DNA of 64,000 bases. Origin: Lethocerus indicus. Taxonomy: Eukaryota > Arthropoda > Insecta > Hemiptera > Belostomatidae. Shown one piece after another: positions 12,701 through 27,700 of the stretch. The stretch's first letter is position 1. The number at the start of each line of letters is the position of its first letter. Location: NCBI GenBank assembly GCA_019843655.1, contig JACDQD010000002.1:13105154-13169153 (forward strand), read 5' to 3'. The position numbers were made by a program, and so were the translations under genes. The notes below the pieces were generated by a model. That model was not told the origin of the DNA, did not search any database, and saw nothing but the letters and a program-made list of their open reading frames with translations.

Positions 12701-15700
12701 CCAGACTTTTTATTATATTATGACATGTTAAAACTATCAGAAATCTAATGAGACTAATATCCCCATGTTATTATGGTAATTTGGTCAGAAATGACTAGAT
12801 TTCCACAAATTTTGTATGAAGTTATCTTCTGGTGCAGAGTAGGAAACCTACTTATATTTAACAGTTCATTATCTACTAGTAATGATTTACAGTTAAACAC
12901 ACTATTAATAAAAACATTGTTAAACAAATATTCACACAGTATAGTAAGATTGTAAAACTAAGTGTTATAATTTGTTTTTTCTGTACTGACCTAATGGACA
13001 GACTAGAATTGGAGGAGCTGCCAGAATTTATGTTGTCGGATAGTTCTGGGGGATCCAATTCCACATCACTGCAACAAAAATAATACATTATTGCCCAATA
13101 CATTAATAAATATGGCATCGTACTGCAGACATACTAAATTATTGTTCGTCAATTTGAAAATTTCAATGTACCATTTCGAATTTAATTTTGTGGTTAGACA
13201 CTCATGGAGGGACATTAAAACAGATTAATAATACTACATAAAATGGGGAAGGATTTTCATTGCACTTCCCCTTTTCATTGCTTTACATCCCTATTTGAAT
13301 ATACCTAAAATGCCCAGGGCAAATCTCTCATATGGAGCAATAACATCCAGGTCCCCTATTAATAACTATAGCATCCAAACCCATTTTACTAAGTTAGATT
13401 CCAATATAGGGCATTGTAAATATACATTATTATTTAGGCCAATTTAATAAAGGGAAGACTATTTCTGAACTGAACTGTATGTCCCCGATATCTGAACAGG
13501 AAATCATATCCCCTTCTAATGGAAAGAAAACCACAGGGATGTTACATAATTTAAGATGGGGAAGGTTATGAGATCGAGTTTGGAAAGCAGTTAGGACGTA
13601 ATTTCCGTGAAGTATGGGGTTTGAAGCAGGGTATAATTACAGGGTAGTTAAGAGGGTTGAGGGTGGGATGATCAATCAGTGCCCTCCTATTGGAATATCG
13701 CTCACGATGTGTTGTGAGCCCTTCTGGATTCAACAGCTCTACCTAGATTACTGGAATAAATATATTGACACGCCCGCATTGCCCACTGTTTCATAGACTA
13801 AAGAAAAGAAATAACAGCGAATATCGAATCGTAATTTAAGTATGTCGTATGATTTATTGACATCATCCTTTAACTTGGAAGATCATTATGAAAATAAAAA
13901 CAGAAAAAGTAATTTTGCTACTTGATATTTTCATTGCCGTTGTTCAACAACAAAACAATTTGAGAGGGAACAGCCAACACATTGGTTTCCTCGCTGGATT
14001 TTTTGTCCTGAACAAGCAAAACGGAGGCAACAAATCACAAAAAATGTCATATATGTGTTATGCTTTCCAATATAATAATTATTTTATAATGTATGTACAG
14101 TGAGAGGCAACAGTACTGGAAGAAACTAGCGCTCCTGGCTAGGTCCTAACATTATCATTAAATCGGTTTTCTTGGTATGATGTACAGCGGGCAGGTAATA
14201 ATACTGCCCTTAATATTGTCTGTGGGTTAATTATAAGTAGTAATTAACCGAAGAATCAGCATAGACCGACAATAGCACCGAGAGAAATGTGTGTCGCGGT
14301 AGTAATACTGGGGCGTTTGTTGCGTTGGCATTTGTCTGGATCCTCACACTTCCCCTCCAGCTGGATTTGACCTTTCGAAGGGCTTAGATCTGACCCCTTT
14401 TCACAAACACAAACACTTTAAATATCCGGTAATACTATTTACAAAATAAAAGTATGTAAAGCATTATCAAATAAATTCCGTTAAAATTACTTAACATAAG
14501 AGCAGGGTATTTGAAAAACGTTACCATGTGTAGCAGTCCATTGACAATTTAATAATTATAACAATTTAAACATCTTCGAAGCCTAACTAGTATTCCTAAT
14601 TCATGAATATTCATGAATCAATTATATAATTTTCGAAGTTGAAAACGTTTACTTATGGATCGAAACATAGTATGGAATTTTTGAGAATTGTTCGAAACAA
14701 AAGTTCACTAACGTTTGCATTTTAAATGTTGATTATATTTTGCGCTCGACTAATTAATGTTCCAATCTTAAAATGAAACGGAAAAAATTTATTTACAAAA
14801 TGAAAAAACGACGCACTTTTATCTTAATTGCACATATATACTCAGGGCGATAAAGATCCCGATTAATGGTCTACAACCGAGAGTAAACGAAATTAAAAAA
14901 AAAACAAATCAAAATATCCAGTACAACCCGTCGACGCTTGTATTACTTGAATGAATGTAACATGGATGGTACTGAGGAATAATATTCACCCTTTGGGAAG
15001 GAATAATACCTGCCCCTTAGGCTGGAATAAAGTATTAGAATAAAAAATATAAAAAGATACAAAAATAAGCATTAGCACCCCGGGATACAGGCCCTGGGCC
15101 GCCATTAAACAAAGTATGCTCCCCCGTCGGCGGGACCCGTCTAATGAATGGCATGACGTAAGACGGAAAGGAGAAAGAGGGGGAGGGGTCTCCGATTGAC
15201 GCAATACCGCGTCACGAAGAGACCCAGGAGGGCGGCGACAGCTTCGCACACTCAATGAGGACAACAGCCAACTAAATGTTAACCGAAATTTCACTCTAAG
15301 TAAACCGTTTTTAATAAACGAGGGTAATTCTGAAAAGAAAACAACATTCAGGTGATATTATCCTTCAGGTGAAAAACATCAAACGAGACTATTAAAATTA
15401 TTTATGTTTCAAACACACAAAAATGTCCAACGATACAATAGTGATCTGTAATGATCACTTAGTCTTAAAATAAGATCATTTATAAACACTCTCCTACAAA
15501 TTCGGAATATTCGCTTCGTGTTTCATAACATGATAAACCAAATGGTTAAACCATTTGGTTTATCAAGATTATACGAAATAACTGCTAGAATTTATATAAA
15601 TCCCTTTAATTCCTTAAATAACTTTAAGTAGATTCAGAATGTATTATGAACTAAGAATCAAAAATTCATTCCTGCGAATTCATGTTTTTATTACAGGCAG

Positions 15701-18700
15701 GAAAAGTACAGAACTGAAGATTAACGGAATTCTACACCTGAGCAGAATTGTGTTGTCTCTGTTTTTAAAGTGCGGTAAACCCGAGAAAATGATTTATCAG
15801 ATAAAATAAACCAAACAAAATTCTAAGATAAAGAAAACAAGTAAACATGATTGAATTCTTAAAGCCAGGGGAAATGTCAAATTAAATTCGATCCCCGACT
15901 TCTGGATGACTGGCACTGTTTCACCAACGAGAGAAAAGAACCGTCCAATAGAGTGAACATTAATCAAGCTCCTTTATCAGCATTTATCAGCCCTTCCCAG
16001 GTGTTCCTGTTATTCTATCGTTCGACCACACCCAGAGTCTCAAGTAAATAATTAAGGACATTCAGATCAATATGGCGTTAAACCAACACAAACCAGTCGG
16101 TTCATCGAAGAAAATTAAATCGTCAGTACAAAATCGACATTAGTTGCCTCAAGAATGGGGAAACGCTTATAACATTAAATAATGATCGATACTTGAAGTT
16201 TGTGACCCTGGTAAGAACCCAAAATTCCTAAAAACGATCGAGAAAGCTTATTGGATTTTTTGTTCGATGAAATAATAACTGAAATCTAAGTTAAGCATAA
16301 TGTTTATGGCAATTTTCAAACTTGTTACCTCGTCTTATAAGGTCATGGCTGTAATTAACAAGTGTTTCGAGTCACTTCAGATTATATTTGGCCCATACGC
16401 TGTTCCCGAAAGGCACTGGAATATCAAAAACCCGTGCATCACTCCGGAGAGCGGCAGAGATAGCCGGAAATTAATATTACGACCTACGATTACGCTTCCA
16501 GATTGGTCTTTACACTATTTATAAGGTTTGGAGAGGAGTCTATTTCAGGGGACCTATTTTTAAGTTCATGGAGAGGCATGCAGACATATATCTGACCAAG
16601 CCGGCAGGGAATTTTCAAATATTGTTCGAAACGGGAACCAATAAATAAGGCGACACTGTTGCGTAAAGGAAGCAAACTTAAGAAACCTGCGACCAAATAC
16701 AGAAAGTGAAATTGTTTAATTTAATAAATAACGACGTTTCATTATCTTTGTTAACCAACAAATAGCTATGTTTGTACGATTTGATTCTTTTGCGCCATTG
16801 GTAAACATGAACAGATATAATAAATGCCATGGAACAAATCAAACAATACATCTCTGTTAAAATACACAGGTTTTGTTCACCCCTTATTCAATTCTGCGGA
16901 CAATAATCACTGTACACTTTCGTCAGCCATGACATTGAAATTCAGCTTTAAGCATCACGAAGTACAATTAAAGCGGCGTAACAAATTCCCAAACATAACC
17001 GATAGCCCAATTTTAGTAGAGAAATAAAACATATATTCTAGTTTGTTGTGTATGGATTTAAACTATAACTTATAACTCAAAACACTTCTTTCAGAAAAGG
17101 AAACGCGTGGTTTTCATCGCACAAATTAACGATACAATTTATTCTCGGATTATTTCTTAAGATATACTATATTCTGAAATAGTTCAAAAAGTGTGCAAGT
17201 AAAGAGGTGAGCACGAAGAGATGCAAGCACAGTGAATATCGATCGACCCTTGCGGTTTTGCGGGTAGCTCTCTTTAGAATTGAACACACATTAAAATGTA
17301 TGGTTCCATTTAAAAATTCATCTATAAAATATACTGGATTACGTTGCGAATTCCTGGGTGGAAAATTCAACTTACTGGTCATCAGTATTTCGTATCATTG
17401 TAATTGTATGCTTTCTGAATAATTATACATACCTTTAAAAAAATTAATGCAAGGAATTAATAATTACCTAAATTAATCGGCTCATAGAAAGAGTTCTGAA
17501 ACTAGATTATATATTAACGATCCAATTAAACATTATTTTAGAATACTAATCATTAACAAATATCATTTTATCTGTACTAAACATCAATCCTTAGACAGTG
17601 CATATTTTACTATTGTGTACTGTTAATTCTTAAAATAAATAGATATAAGGAGAAATTTCCCGGATATTAAGTTTAGCGACCGAATCAAGGACACAGAAGT
17701 AAAACATAATCCAACATTTAAAGTTACTGATTAACATTTCCTTAAAATAAAAGTTACGAATAGCGGAGGAGAGGTTTATAAATTCTTTAAATTATATTAC
17801 TTTATGGTGTTTTTCATTTGCTCACAGTTACAATTTTGTTTATTAAAATCACTATGTTACCTGAAACAGGACTGGAATTCATTTGTATCGAATTATTGAT
17901 TTCAACAGGTTTATATTTAAACTTTTGTTTGGCGAATTAAAGGTTAAATCGAAATGTTGACAAATTATACACAATCCCTCAAACATTTGCGGCTGCGAGA
18001 GAACAGATCGTCTCGACAAAGTATAAAAACTTTAAAATTATTCGTCGTATTGTCTAAAAGTGCCACGCCTTAACAAGTGTACTGTTGTAGGTTGAAGAGA
18101 AGAGGTTGGTGAGCCGGGCCAAAGAGAGAGAGGGAGTGATAGGTTAGAGAGTGAGAGGGAGAGGAAGAGGGAAAGATAAGGTGCGAGGCGGGCCTTGAGG
18201 AGGATCAATGCTCTGCAGGCGGCCTCTCTCTCACGCACTCTCCCTCTCGTTCCCGGACCCCCTCCCACGCCGACACCATCAGGTCTCTTCCTCGCACCCT
18301 CGCCCGCCTACATCACTCCGTCTCACTCTTCCTCCTCGCACAGGCCTGTCCACTGAATCTCTCCCGGACTCGCTAGGGCACCGTTCCCCGACCGGTTCGA
18401 ATAAAAAAATTTGCATCCCGGGGGTTTCCGATACTCGAAAAAATTTCTCCCGCCCTCTGCATGACATTTGTTTCGTTTTCCAATCTTTCATTTTCTACGC
18501 CTTCTCGTTATTCAATCCATTACGTATACAAGTTTGCACAAATCAATGACAGAATCTCTTCTGTCCGATCGCCCCAAAAGTATGTTAGTGTGCACGTATA
18601 ATTGAAGTGAGTAGAGGAATATTTATTCGATCGCCATTAAATGTTAAATAATGTCAACTATTATTCTCGAGAACATTGTCAAAACAGTCCACGGCTAACA

Positions 18701-21700
18701 ACTACATTCTGTAAAATGCTAACGAGAATTGACGCCTTTAAATTTCCGCACGAATAAAAGCTGTAATCTTAACACACGCAGAACTTGTTATCTCGACAAG
18801 TGACAACGACTCGACAACTTGATACGCCGCTAATCTGGATATTTTATATTTTATTGTATTAAATGCACGATCGAAGACAGGTGGGAGATAACGGAAAGAA
18901 ACGCTCAATGTCTGCAGTTTTACAATACCTGTCCTGTGAAAACATGCAGCGAAATAACTAGCGAGTTAAATAAAAACTATAGAAGAACCCTATTATTATT
19001 TAGGTTAGGCGAGGGCATCACATCGATATAACCGGTGTGGGTTCGTACCAGGAGCCCGAGCAAAAGTAGTAACATGACATGACCCACGCCATATCTTTAA
19101 ATTACAACAGAATGGTCGTAATACCTGTCAATACTTTATGACAGCAGATTCATACTGTTACATAATACTAAAAAAACAATTGTATCCAATGTTCAAGCGA
19201 AAAACTGGAACTAAAACACAAGGTCTCATGAACAGAGTTTATTAACGCGAAATGGAAGTTTACTTCATCGCTTTCGAGTAGTTAACACGGGAAAGGTGCT
19301 TAAGCCTTCAAATAGATAAATAAACTAATACATATTATATAATAGAGCTTAATTCTCACATACTGATTATAATTCGATGAGGATTATATTTCGATAAGTG
19401 ATATGTAACTGAATATTGTTTTCCTCGAAAAACGAACTTTATTCCATAAGGAAAAGTAACTATAACGGGTCAAGAAGTCATTTGTGCAATGTATCTTTTA
19501 TGGCTGATAAATGGTGTATTTACAAAATTACATTTAGATAAGAAACAATAACACATAAACACTCTGGGGTAGATAAGAAATTTGATGGTAATTAGACTCA
19601 ACGAATTACGATACGAACAGTAACCGATTAATGAGAATAACACCTACATGGAACGAAAAATGCCATATATACACGTTACTTAATAAAAAAGTATAATCAT
19701 TTTAAAGGAAAAATCACTAATCAACATTCGCGCCATTTGTATTAATGAAATGGAAATTTACTTAAAGTTCAATCTAATCTACATTTAGACACCTTTCAAA
19801 TATGTTTTCATTGCCAGACACCCACAAAACCATACGCGTTTACTCTCCTGTCATAGACACCGGAAGTGGATTTTATAACACACTTAAGGACTGTGCGTTA
19901 TAATTTTAAGTATGAATATTAGAGGACATGAAACAGTCATGCTGTATTAGTAACCTATGCAAAATAAATGAAATATGAAAAAGGTATGAATATTCATACC
20001 TATAAATTCACTATAGTTTATTATTCTTACTGTTGAAGAACTAAATTTTGAATGAGTATACCTCAGGGGCCCAATCGGCGGAGGCTAACCCGGATACCAT
20101 GTATGCCAAAGACTTTTAACGAATGGTCATTAAAGTCGCCCTTTGTTTCATTCGAGAAAGCTGCTTTACTGAGGGGATTAAATGGAGTTTTACGATTGGG
20201 AGTAGGGAGGTTTGCCCACTGGCATCAAGAGTTTCACTGATGTAGAGGGGAGTGACGCAAACACACACGCCCTTCCCTTCCCTTTAACCTCCCCCGCAAA
20301 CGAAACGAGTCTTCTTCTCCGGCTGTGAAGAACAAGGATAAATAATGGGAAAATGCGCTGTCCTTAAATAAGACGGAAGAACCTTAGCCTCACTTTTACT
20401 GATAATAAGTCAACACCACATTTAATGTGATATCAAATAACTGGCAATTCATGTAGGCTGGTAGTTTCTGCAATTCGCAAAACAACAAATAATTTCCATG
20501 TTTTCATAAATACGAATAATTGCAATGCACAGCCTAAACAAATACAATCAAAATACAATGTACAATGTATATAAACTTGGTGTAAAATAATTAAGATTAC
20601 GATTCGGCTTTGCAAATCGATCGGATATTGCACTACCTTTCAAACCCACAACAGTAGATCAATATTATGATAGAGTAAAGGTGTAAATATTCTACCAAAC
20701 GTTATAGTATACTGTAGATGGAGTACTCTACTCTCTCAGAGAGTAGAAATTTAAGAGAAACAATGGCGAATTTGAATTGATGTCTTCCAACATTTCAGTC
20801 AGTGGAATATTTACCATTCCTCAACTGCTAATACACTGATGAGTTTAGAAATAAAAACAAAATGAAACAAGTGAGTGAGAAATCAAATAAATACGGGTAT
20901 TTCCGTGACTTTTTAAAAAATTGAACCCTGAAATAAACACCCAGAGGCGGAGAACTAGAGTGCGTTAAGAAACCAAGAATTTCCTAATGGCTGATTCTAA
21001 GAAACTCGGCAGAAGGAGAAACGAGAAAGGTAAGAACTGGTTTAAAATAGTGCTCTTAAGATGCTTCTAGCTTCTCTAAAGATACAAAGAAGTTGAATGT
21101 AACAATCCAATCTCAACAGGGTGATGGAGTTCCAGTATAGGGTAGGTAAAGGAAATATAATAATAAAAATTGAAATAATAAAACACCCCTGAACCGATTG
21201 AATGTTTCTTCCTTAAACGAAATTTCATACACAAATGAAAAGTCGACCTTCATTACAATTTAAAGTTAAAGTAGCTCGAAAGTTTTCCTTGAATTTTAAT
21301 TTGTACTTTATGCATTTTATTATTAAGCATTCACATCAGTGGAAAGAAAATTAAAGGACATGAAAATTTTACAATGGGGTAAGAGCTCCTTAAATATTAA
21401 TCTATTGGTTTAAAGATTACCAGCTCTATGGGAAGGGTGGCAGAGAAAGGCGTTGTCTTGTCTTAGAGCCCAAACCAACCCCTTTTAGCTAAATCGACTC
21501 GAGTACTATTTATAGACGAAGGTGGTTTCTTACAACTTGGTGATGCACTATCGAATTCAATACTCTTTCCTTTTTTTTGAAAAAATGGCTTAAATGCAAG
21601 TTGGATATAAAGTATCCATAGTAAGCAGTTCAGAAATAAAATAATATTAATCAGCAATGAAAATTATTCTATTTTTCTCGGTAAAATCTATATTTCTAAA

Positions 21701-24700
21701 GTGAATATTATTCATATAGGCGCTTTAAAATACAAAAAAAAACATTTGTTTCATTTGCTATTTCAGGACATATATTCTTTTGAGTTTATGCCCTCCGTCC
21801 TACAAAATGTCTTTTTAAACTCAAAATAAATTATACTGGCTCTTTATCGGGAAATAAAATATTCGTCGCCCTATTCAATACATGCCATATCAATATGAGC
21901 ACTTATAAACGTGAGCGTAGGAGTATGAGATTAGATAAAATACTTCAAACTTCAAATGCGGCACGCAAAATATAAATAAAGAAATCGTACGAAAAATGCG
22001 GTCGGAGGAATAAACAAAGACTAGGCATACATTTTGTTTTTTAGAAACTCCCACGATCAGGTGATTCACGCGAAACGGCCCGAATTTCTATTTTTAACGG
22101 AGAGCCGTGAATAGATCTAAACACCGACCTTCAGAAGAGGAGTCAACACTGGCAAAATCTAGTTTAACTACATCATAAGAATAAAATCTGATTTCCAGCA
22201 ATCATCCAAATCTAAAGACGAAAATTCAAATTTAACAGCGGAGGAGGGGTGTTGTATTTCTACTAACGCATGTACATAATAATTTTGTAAGCGGAGAATA
22301 CGTTGTGGTGGGATAAAAAATAAAACACTTTCAATTTTAACAAGTGTCTTCGAATATCCGAATGAGCCACCCGGGAAAATATCAGCTAAACCATATTAAT
22401 TACACATTTATATTGAAACGCGGTTAACAATTGTTCCATACTGTTTAAGGGTCAAAATACACCCAAAATACCTCGAATGTACATTCCGAAGAGAAAAGTA
22501 AAAATTGAAGAGGACCCATGTTTCATAGAAACGATAAAAGTAATCCGCTTAAGAATACAACGGAGAGCAGCATGCGCGGGTGTTATATGTATAAACAGGA
22601 CCTGCAGTAATATTTCGAATGCGAATATTCGGATAAACAGAGAGAACGAAGCTTTATCATCTGCGGGACTGTGGCCAACTCAGAGAGCCATTACTTGGTC
22701 AGTCGGGCCAACACAAAGACAACAAAAACGAGCGGCGTCGGCTCCCGCCCTTCGTTTCGTCTACGGTCGGTCCCCGCTGACGGAAGCTTCTATTTCGAGC
22801 ACACGGCAAAAGAAATGTTTTACGATCCACGCCGCTCCGATGGCAGAACCCCGCACTAATATGTGGGGGAGGAACCGATATTGGAACAACCAGCCTCCCC
22901 TCCAACTTCACTTCAACTCATCCCAAGACGGAAATTACTACGCGCCGAAATAGACCGAATTTATAACCAATTTTTTGAAGTTGAAAAAGAATATTTTCAA
23001 CTCATTTTACTCTCTTACTAACAAATATATAAGTTACTAATTGATAATCTATTAAATTTCATATAAAATATGCGGTTATAAAGCACTATAAAACAGACAA
23101 TGGTGTTTGTCGGGAAGGACCTTAATGACTCCAATTAATACGAGTGAAGCAACCAAGATTGGGATTTATGTAGTGTAATAAAAGGAAAGGAACGAAGAGG
23201 ATAATGACAAGTATACTAACAATTGGACACATTATACAAAAGTGTTGGCGAAATGTCGGACGGACATAATTGTTCTTAACTATGAAACATTTATGTCCGT
23301 ACGTAAGTCAAGAACGTCATTCCAGAAGTAATATTCTGTAAGTATTGGAATCTTATACTACTGCATTTAATCTTCGAAATAGGTTCAACGCGCAATAGTC
23401 ATATTTTCTAATGTGTCTTGTTAGGCATTCCAGGACAAAAATAGCTTCCGACTACGTTTACAGAGGTTAAAGAAAATACACACTTCCTTTGCTCCGTGAT
23501 GAACGTTAAATGCATGCACACAAACCCACTGAAAATGCAGTCCTTACTATTCACATACATTTCAGTTCTTCGGCAATAATTTCAACTACACCATTAATAA
23601 ATAAATAATACTATTTCTTATAACTACTAATCATTTGAAGTCATCGCGTAATACTGAGGAGAGAACCTCGGTCGACAAGTGTTGAACCCCCCTATATGTC
23701 CGCAATTTTTCGTGGTTTTGAAATACACTTAAGCCAGTTCCAGTAAATGGTTTATGCCCTCCGCCACTGGAACTCCCTTCCGTTTGGCCTGCTTCCGACT
23801 GCTGTGATAACGGTTCCATCGGTTCCATCATCAGAGAGCAACTCTGACTCAGTCAACTCCGCTAATCCAATTAGATCTACCAATTCAACTTTCCTACCAA
23901 TTGAATTTTTAAACAATCCATTTTAAACTAATCTACATACCTTTCCAATATTCTGACAGTATGGAGTTAAGAGAAACCAAACACTAAAGGAGGGAAAATG
24001 CCTTTAAAAGTCAAAGAAATAGTGAGCACAAAAAACGATTGATTAGGCATCCCGAGGGAAGTCCGGGCAGGTGTCCAAGAGCCTGGGGGACGAATGGGTC
24101 CCAGGACAGCTACGAGGGTTCACCAATCCATTCGAAGGGGAGAGACCCGCACAGCCATTCGGAATCGAAGGGAAAATAGGCCCGACCGACCACGATTTGT
24201 CCTAAAATCGGACTTTCCTCTACACTTAACTTTCCTCTACACCGTCCCTATCATAGCACTTGACCACTTCAACTACCATTCTTATCTATTAAATAGAGAT
24301 TAGCACGGAAAATTAATACAAGCTACAAACCAAACACGACTTAAAGGAAACCCTATACTGCCCCAGTTTCTGTTGAACAGTAAATGAATATCGCGAAGAA
24401 ACATAATATTCAAGTTTAAAACAAAAACTATTTATCTCAATTAGAAGTGAGATATACGCGAGGTAAAATGTTAGACAGTATTGTTATGTATGAAATCATT
24501 TTAATCGCATTCAAATATCTTATACTGCACCAATAAACGTGTCATTTCTAACTCGTAAGATTTTGTAATTACGGTACAATTGCGGCACGAAATTGCGTTA
24601 GCGTTTTTGCACACAACAGAATAGAAATAAAAAGGTATTGTGTACAAGGAAAATAAAATAGGGGAATTCCCACACGGAAACTGCTAATAGTCAAGAGGTT

Positions 24701-27700
24701 TCTTATGCTCTTCGCGTTTTAGGTCAAAAACTTCAATCAGATGAACAACAACAGAAAGTTAAGCCCAATATTCATTCAATTCTCACGACCATCTCTCGAT
24801 CATTTACAAGAAAATGTGTGTACGTGAAATTATGAAAGATATATTTGAGCGATGAATTAGAGTGCAATAAATCTTTTTTCTCCGAATCCCTTCGAAATCT
24901 TATAGTGTTTTCGAACTCCAAAACGTTTTCACTCTTCGCCGCGGGAACAACCAGTTCCGCGTTCTCTCAATAACGGTAAAGGGCGGGATTTTAGAGATAG
25001 GTGATCGGGAGAGGCCAAGGGGTCATAGAAAAGGAAGTGGCGTGACGTAACGCGGCGACAAGGCGCTCCCCCCCCCCATCATCCGTGGCGAAACATTATT
25101 TTTTCTGCCCGCGAGAACAAACCGAACAGAGGGGGTCTTTCACGAAGCTCTCACGCTACTACACCACAGCCAGGGCCCATAACCTCACCCACATTCAGCC
25201 GGGAGAGCGTTGCAAAATTACCGGGTAAACAAGCCTCGGTTCGCCTCGCCTATCTGCCCTTTTATCGTCGTGCCAAAAGGATTAAGTATTTCACTCGGAC
25301 AATGCTATTCCATTGTTTTAGAAGTACTTACTTGTATACTGCGTAATGTGAATGCGGGCATTAAATAAATATACGGTGTATAACGAATCGAAGCATTCAG
25401 TGTTTAAACGTTAGTATTCCTTGACAAATATCCAGGGATCGGATTACGATTTCCGCGTAGTAATGTAAACGCGACACTATCCGAGCGATATTAATATCCC
25501 GATAAACGGCATCGGAGAATTAAACAAGCACAGCTGTGCCAATAGCATATAACACCTATACATAATCATCGAGCGATGGGTCAGGACTAAAAAAACAATT
25601 TTAACAAGCAGGCACGGTTATGGGATGATTAACGAAAACGATAAATAAAATTCAAATTTAAATGAATATTAAAGGAGGCGAATCAAAATGTGTTTTATTT
25701 GGGGCGTTACAGATGCATAGTAACTCTACTTTCTTCCTTGACATTAGAATAAATAAAGGCTTAAATCAAGTGGTAGAGAATACGTTGCAAGGTTGGAATA
25801 TCATTTCGGGGATTACGAGGCAATGTACAAAAAATTGATAAAACGTAAATTCCGGCCGAGGGCACAACCAGACTATTCTGTTCTCTCGAAGGTAAACCTT
25901 GACACTGAACCAGTGAACCTCTGGGGAATATATATTCCAATGGCGAATGAGCAAAATAATGCTTCAGATACTGTTTAAAATAAAAGACAATTGATATTGA
26001 CCATAAACAATTTACGGGTAGGTCTGCAAGGATATATTCCGTACGATCATCACTCGTGTCGCCTGTTACTAGTAGATTGTTTCTAAGCTAGATCGTTTTC
26101 GGTATTGCGATACTTCCGATAAGCTGCGGAAGAATCACTACTCCGCAGTTTAAGAGAATTATTTCTAATTGGATTATTCTAATAAAATGTTCCTAATGCC
26201 AATTAAATAAGATTGTTTCTAATTAACTGTTATCCTAACAGTCTAAACGTTATACACCTAACCTTAAGTAAATTCAACAATTTGCAATGTGATTTCAATG
26301 AATAATTGGTAGGAAAAATAGCTTCATTAAGTAGGTCGAAGACGGTGGGCCCTTGCGAAATGTTTAATATGACACGGAGAATAAAAACAGATGCACGATA
26401 AAACGAAAGTGAAAGTGAGACCTATATTGCGACTACGGAATGACCCCTCGTTACCTGAGAAGCCGTTGGCCCAATGTTATTGTTACATGAGAGAACTGAA
26501 CGAAATCTACTGCTCAACTACAATCCAACGGAGGCTGATCCGATTTCTACTTTGATGTAATATCCTAAGTTAAAGAGTAAAAATGTATTCTTAATATCGA
26601 ATATAATGGATAAAACCTTCTACGCCATCAAAACGTTAACAATGTAAGAACATTAACTTATACGAAATAAGTAAACACATCAAACGCCAATGAAATTACA
26701 TATATGTATTTTAACTCCCGTGCACCAAAAATCAGAATTTTCAGAATTTATTGAAATTCATAAAATCATCAATAATTTTATCAGTTTCAATGGGCGTTTC
26801 CTTATGCTTTCCATATCTTTTCGCAATCGAATGGCCGACTGCAATGGTGGAATGGCATTTATCAGTTGAGATCATCAACAACGAATGAGGAATTCACTCT
26901 GGCGAAACAGGTTAGGGAAAGAACGTCTGGGAATTTTATTCCAATTTTATAAAACCGAATCATAAAAATATGTCATATCACTAATGATAAATTTCGCTTA
27001 TGAAAAGATCCGAATGAAAAATCGATACTTGCGCAGGGGCCTTGACCTCTAGGACTCTCCACACACCATTCACTGGCCGGTTACCCCTTTCTTAACATAA
27101 ATTGTCGCAAAAATCGTCAGCGAGATAATATTGAATTTTCAAATGTAAATTTAACCTAACTTAATGACATAAACCGTGTTGCAAGATAATGGAAATGATT
27201 AGATGGCCTTGACTCGATAAAATTTCTATAGTTTGATAAACGCGACATTTGGACCGACGCACCATTTCATGTAATCAGTAGCAATAAGATTGTGCAGTAT
27301 ATACAGCCATTGTATCAACCTTAGTGGAACGACTCTAATACACAGAAAATGTTACGGTTTGTTTATTTATTTTCATGACTTTAGATGAAGTAATACAATC
27401 CTGCTGAATTGTTGCCAACAAATGGGAGAAGGAAGGCATTATAAAAATAATTACGACTCATTAATGAACAACGAATTTCGAGATCACAGTTGCTCATTAG
27501 ACCGTTTAACAATTACGATGCTTTTTTTATTACAGGATGAAGTATTAGGTTACATTAATAAATGGCATCACTGAATACTGAATTAATCGCCTGTTCGTAT
27601 ACGCGGTGAATTTATCTTGCTTAAGGATGGCAAGATTACTTTTCCCAAGCACCACTGTGGGATTAATCATTTGAAATCGACAGAAGGACGATAGAAAAAT

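Larger units (their letters stand above)
6600..13550. other. Sharply bounded CpG-poor block covering the compact exon cluster
   Basis: CpG dinucleotides almost vanish: about 10 in 6601-8640 by my reading. Lines just outside (5341-5460, 14281-14340) carry 4-7 per 60 bases. TpG and CpA stay common, as expected from deamination of methylated C. The block starts within a few hundred bases of 6.6 kb and ends near 13.55 kb, about 0.5 kb upstream of the exon at 12991-13068. It contains seven of the ten exons. Confidence 0.8.

Noticed and set aside
14986..15294. 102-codon minus-strand frame over the 15-kb CpG island
   Set aside because: No recognised domain; composition follows the island, and the hydrophobic end is AT-rich intron sequence. 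Possibly promoter-associated, not shown coding.
22477..22953. 158-codon open frame on the plus strand
   Set aside because: No recognised family; the downstream half coincides with a CpG-rich patch and three overlapping frames are open there. Not enough to call a gene.
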